This document shows positions 9,976 to 11,729 of a stretch of DNA of 11,729 nucleotides, piece after piece. Below the pieces are notes generated by a model. The model was not told where the DNA came from, searched no databases, and saw only the letters and a program-made list of their open reading frames with translations. Source of the stretch: Propionibacteriaceae bacterium (lineage in GTDB: Bacteria > Actinomycetota > Actinomycetes > Propionibacteriales > Propionibacteriaceae). The DNA lies in contig JAUMYR010000039.1 of assembly GCA_030528545.1 (NCBI GenBank), positions 10,235-21,963 of the forward strand. The letters run 5' to 3'. A program made the position numbers and the translations under genes. Each line of letters begins with the position of its first letter. The first letter of the stretch is position 1.

Positions 9976-11729
9976 ATGACCATCGCGCGAGTGGCCTTGG
10001 ACCAGCCCCTGTCGCATCTCGACCGGCTGTTCGACTACGAGGTACCCGAGTCCATGAGCGGTGCCGCCGTGGTGGGTTCCAGGGTCATCGTGCGCTTCGC
10101 CGGACGCCGGCTCGACGGGTGGATCGTGGAACTGGCCCAGGAATCGGACTTTTCCCAGCTCGCGCCGCTGCTCAAGGTGGTGTCCTCGGAACCCCTGATG
10201 CGCCCCGAGCTGGTGCGCTTGATCCGGGCGGTCGCCGACCACTACGCGGGCACCTTCGCCGATGTGGTCCGGCTCGCGGTCCCGCCCCGGCACACCCGGA
10301 CCGAGAACGCCGAACAGCAGCCCTGGCCCGAACCGGTCTGCGATACCCCGGCGACGGTGCTGCGGGGTTACCCGGCGGGGGAGGCCTTTCTCGCCGCGCT
10401 GCGCCGTGGGGACTCGCCCAGGGCGTTCTGGCAGGTCGCGGCGGTGGCTGGGGGCCCGGGTTCCTGGGCGAATGGGATCGCCGAGGCGGTAGCCGCGACC
10501 CGCGCCTCTGGCCGTTCGGCGCTGATCCTGGTGCCCGATGAGCGCGATCTCAACCGGATACACAGCGTGCTCTCCGCTCGCTTCGGCGCCTCCGGGATCG
10601 CCGTCTTGCACAGTGGGCTCGGGCCCTCGCGCCGCTACCGGAACTACCTCGCCGCCACCCGCGGCCGCGCCCGGATCCTGGTGGGCACGAGGGCCGCCGC
10701 GTTCACCCCCCTCGCCGACCTCGGCCTGATCGTGCTGTGGGACGACGGGGACGACCTCTATGCCGACCCCCAGGCCCCCTATCCCCACACCCGGGAGGTC
10801 GTCGGTATCCGCACGGTTCAGCAGGGCAATGCGCTGCTGCTGGCCTCGCGGGCCCGCAGCGCCGAGGCCCAGGCGTGGCTGGAGCGGGACTGGCTGCGTC
10901 CCATCGAGATGTCGCCCTCCAGGAGTCGCGGCCTCACCCCGGTGGTGCGTGCGGCCGGGGAATCGGAGGCCGAGCTGAGGCGGGACCCGCTCGCCCTGCG
11001 GGTGCGTTTGCCCGGCCGGGCCTTCGAGGCGCTCCGGGTCGGTCTGACCCAGGGCCCGGTCCTGGTACAGGTGCCGCGGGCTGGATACCTGGTCCGTCTG
11101 AGCTGTGACCGGTGCCGTGCCCCCGCTCGCTGCGAGGTGTGTTCGGGTCCGCTGGCGGGTCCCGAGGCGGGGGCACCGCCGCAGTGCCGCTGGTGTGGCC
11201 GTTTGCACCCGAGCTGGCGGTGCGCCTCCTGTGGGGCCACCCGCCTGCGTGCCCCCAGGGTCGGTGCGGTACGCACCGCCGAGGAGCTCGCCCGCGCCTT
11301 CCCAGGGGTACCGGCGATCAATTCCTCCGGGGAGCGAGTGCAAGTCGACGTCCCCGACAAGCCCGCGATCGTCGTCGCGACGCCCGGGGCCGAGCCGAGC
11401 GCACCCTCAGGCTATGCCGCGGCTTTGCTGCTCGACACCGAGGTGCTGCTGCAGCGTCCCTCGCTGCGGGTGGCTGAGGAAGCCTTGCGGCGGTGGCTCA
11501 ACGCGGTCGGTTTAGTCCGCCCCGGCAGCGAGGGGGGCACGGTGATTGCCGTGGGCGATCCGGGGACCCTCCAGGCGCTGGTTCGTCTGGACCCGGCCGA
11601 GGCCGCCCGGCGCGAGCTCGCCGACCGGAGGGCGACCGGTTTTCCTCCCGCGGAGAAACTCATCCGGGTGCAAGGCCAGCTGGCGGGGCTTGAGTATTTC
11701 CTGGCCGCGGTGGACTGGTCCGGCACCCA
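9976..11729 (+). CDS. priA: Primosomal protein N' (PriA), actinobacterial non-helicase type, 3' end outside window
   Basis: PriA recognises stalled forks and loads the replication machinery for restart. The frame is open from the ATG at 9976 to the right edge, 584 full codons; it probably lacks roughly the last 60-100 residues. The N-terminal DNA-binding domain reads VALDQPLSHLDRLFDYEVPE and VGSRVIVRFAGRRLDGWIVE. The ATPase motifs are degenerate: the Walker A position reads AGGPGSWANG (near 158-167) without GKT, and the DEEH position reads WDDGDDLY (255-262). The zinc-binding cysteines are intact: C377, C380, C386, C389, C404, C407, C416 and C419. Then come VGAVRTAEEL and FPPAEKL. This matches actinobacterial PriA, thought to lack helicase activity. 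An in-frame GTG at 9970 would add two residues. Confidence 0.93.
   Translation, partial: MTIARVALDQPLSHLDRLFDYEVPESMSGAAVVGSRVIVRFAGRRLDGWIVELAQESDFSQLAPLLKVVSSEPLMRPELVRLIRAVADHYAGTFADVVRLAVPPRHTRTENAEQQPWPEPVCDTPATVLRGYPAGEAFLAALRRGDSPRAFWQVAAVAGGPGSWANGIAEAVAATRASGRSALILVPDERDLNRIHSVLSARFGASGIAVLHSGLGPSRRYRNYLAATRGRARILVGTRAAAFTPLADLGLIVLWDDGDDLYADPQAPYPHTREVVGIRTVQQGNALLLASRARSAEAQAWLERDWLRPIEMSPSRSRGLTPVVRAAGESEAELRRDPLALRVRLPGRAFEALRVGLTQGPVLVQVPRAGYLVRLSCDRCRAPARCEVCSGPLAGPEAGAPPQCRWCGRLHPSWRCASCGATRLRAPRVGAVRTAEELARAFPGVPAINSSGERVQVDVPDKPAIVVATPGAEPSAPSGYAAALLLDTEVLLQRPSLRVAEEALRRWLNAVGLVRPGSEGGTVIAVGDPGTLQALVRLDPAEAARRELADRRATGFPPAEKLIRVQGQLAGLEYFLAAVDWSGT

Noticed and set aside
9838..11343. 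Long open frame of about 500 codons on the minus strand
   Set aside because: It lies antisense to priA, whose + frame encodes a recognisable PriA with all cysteine pairs. The minus frame is rich in Gly, Arg and Pro with no recognisable domain. It is a typical mirror of high-GC third positions.

Overview
This window is a core housekeeping locus from a high-GC actinobacterium (Actinomycetota). Ten genes lie head to tail on the + strand and are nearly gapless: efp, nusB, carA, carB, pyrD, pyrF, mihF, gmk, rpoZ, metK. The 5' part of priA follows and runs off the right edge. The high GC content, the GTG and TTG starts, the TAnnnT-type -10 boxes, an actinobacterial mIHF and a PriA with degenerate helicase motifs all point to this phylum. 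The EF-P loop and the PyrD-PyrF arrangement make me lean towards the Propionibacteriales or relatives, but that placement is an inference from memory.

Layout. Positions 1-79 hold a probable promoter and leader for efp, with no recognisable upstream gene. Positions 80-1065 encode translation elongation factor P and the antitermination factor NusB, which overlap by an ATGA. Positions 1070-7384 are a pyrimidine block: carA and carB make carbamoyl phosphate, pyrD is a quinone-linked dihydroorotate dehydrogenase, and pyrF is orotidine-5'-phosphate decarboxylase. These genes are translationally coupled or separated by 1-9 bases. A 94-base gap (7385-7478) then carries a plausible promoter for mihF (nucleoid protein), followed by gmk (guanylate kinase), rpoZ (RNA polymerase omega) and metK (S-adenosylmethionine synthetase). 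A 50-base gap after metK holds a GC hairpin and a -10 box placed so that priA would be transcribed without a leader.

The genes link nucleotide supply (UMP from carAB/pyrD/pyrF, GDP from gmk), transcription (NusB, omega), translation (EF-P), chromosome structure (mIHF), methyl-donor supply (MetK) and replication restart (PriA). This gene order is a conserved actinobacterial backbone. Compared with the order I know from Streptomyces and Mycobacterium, two pieces are missing: pyrR-pyrB-pyrC between nusB and carA, and coaBC between rpoZ and metK.

I see no mobile element, CRISPR array, tRNA, rRNA, phage gene or defence gene, and no convincing undescribed system. The points worth a second look are the two synteny breaks, the EF-P loop variant, the leaderless priA promoter with an overlapping inverted repeat, and the omega C-terminal extension. 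No gene-free stretch exceeds 100 bases.
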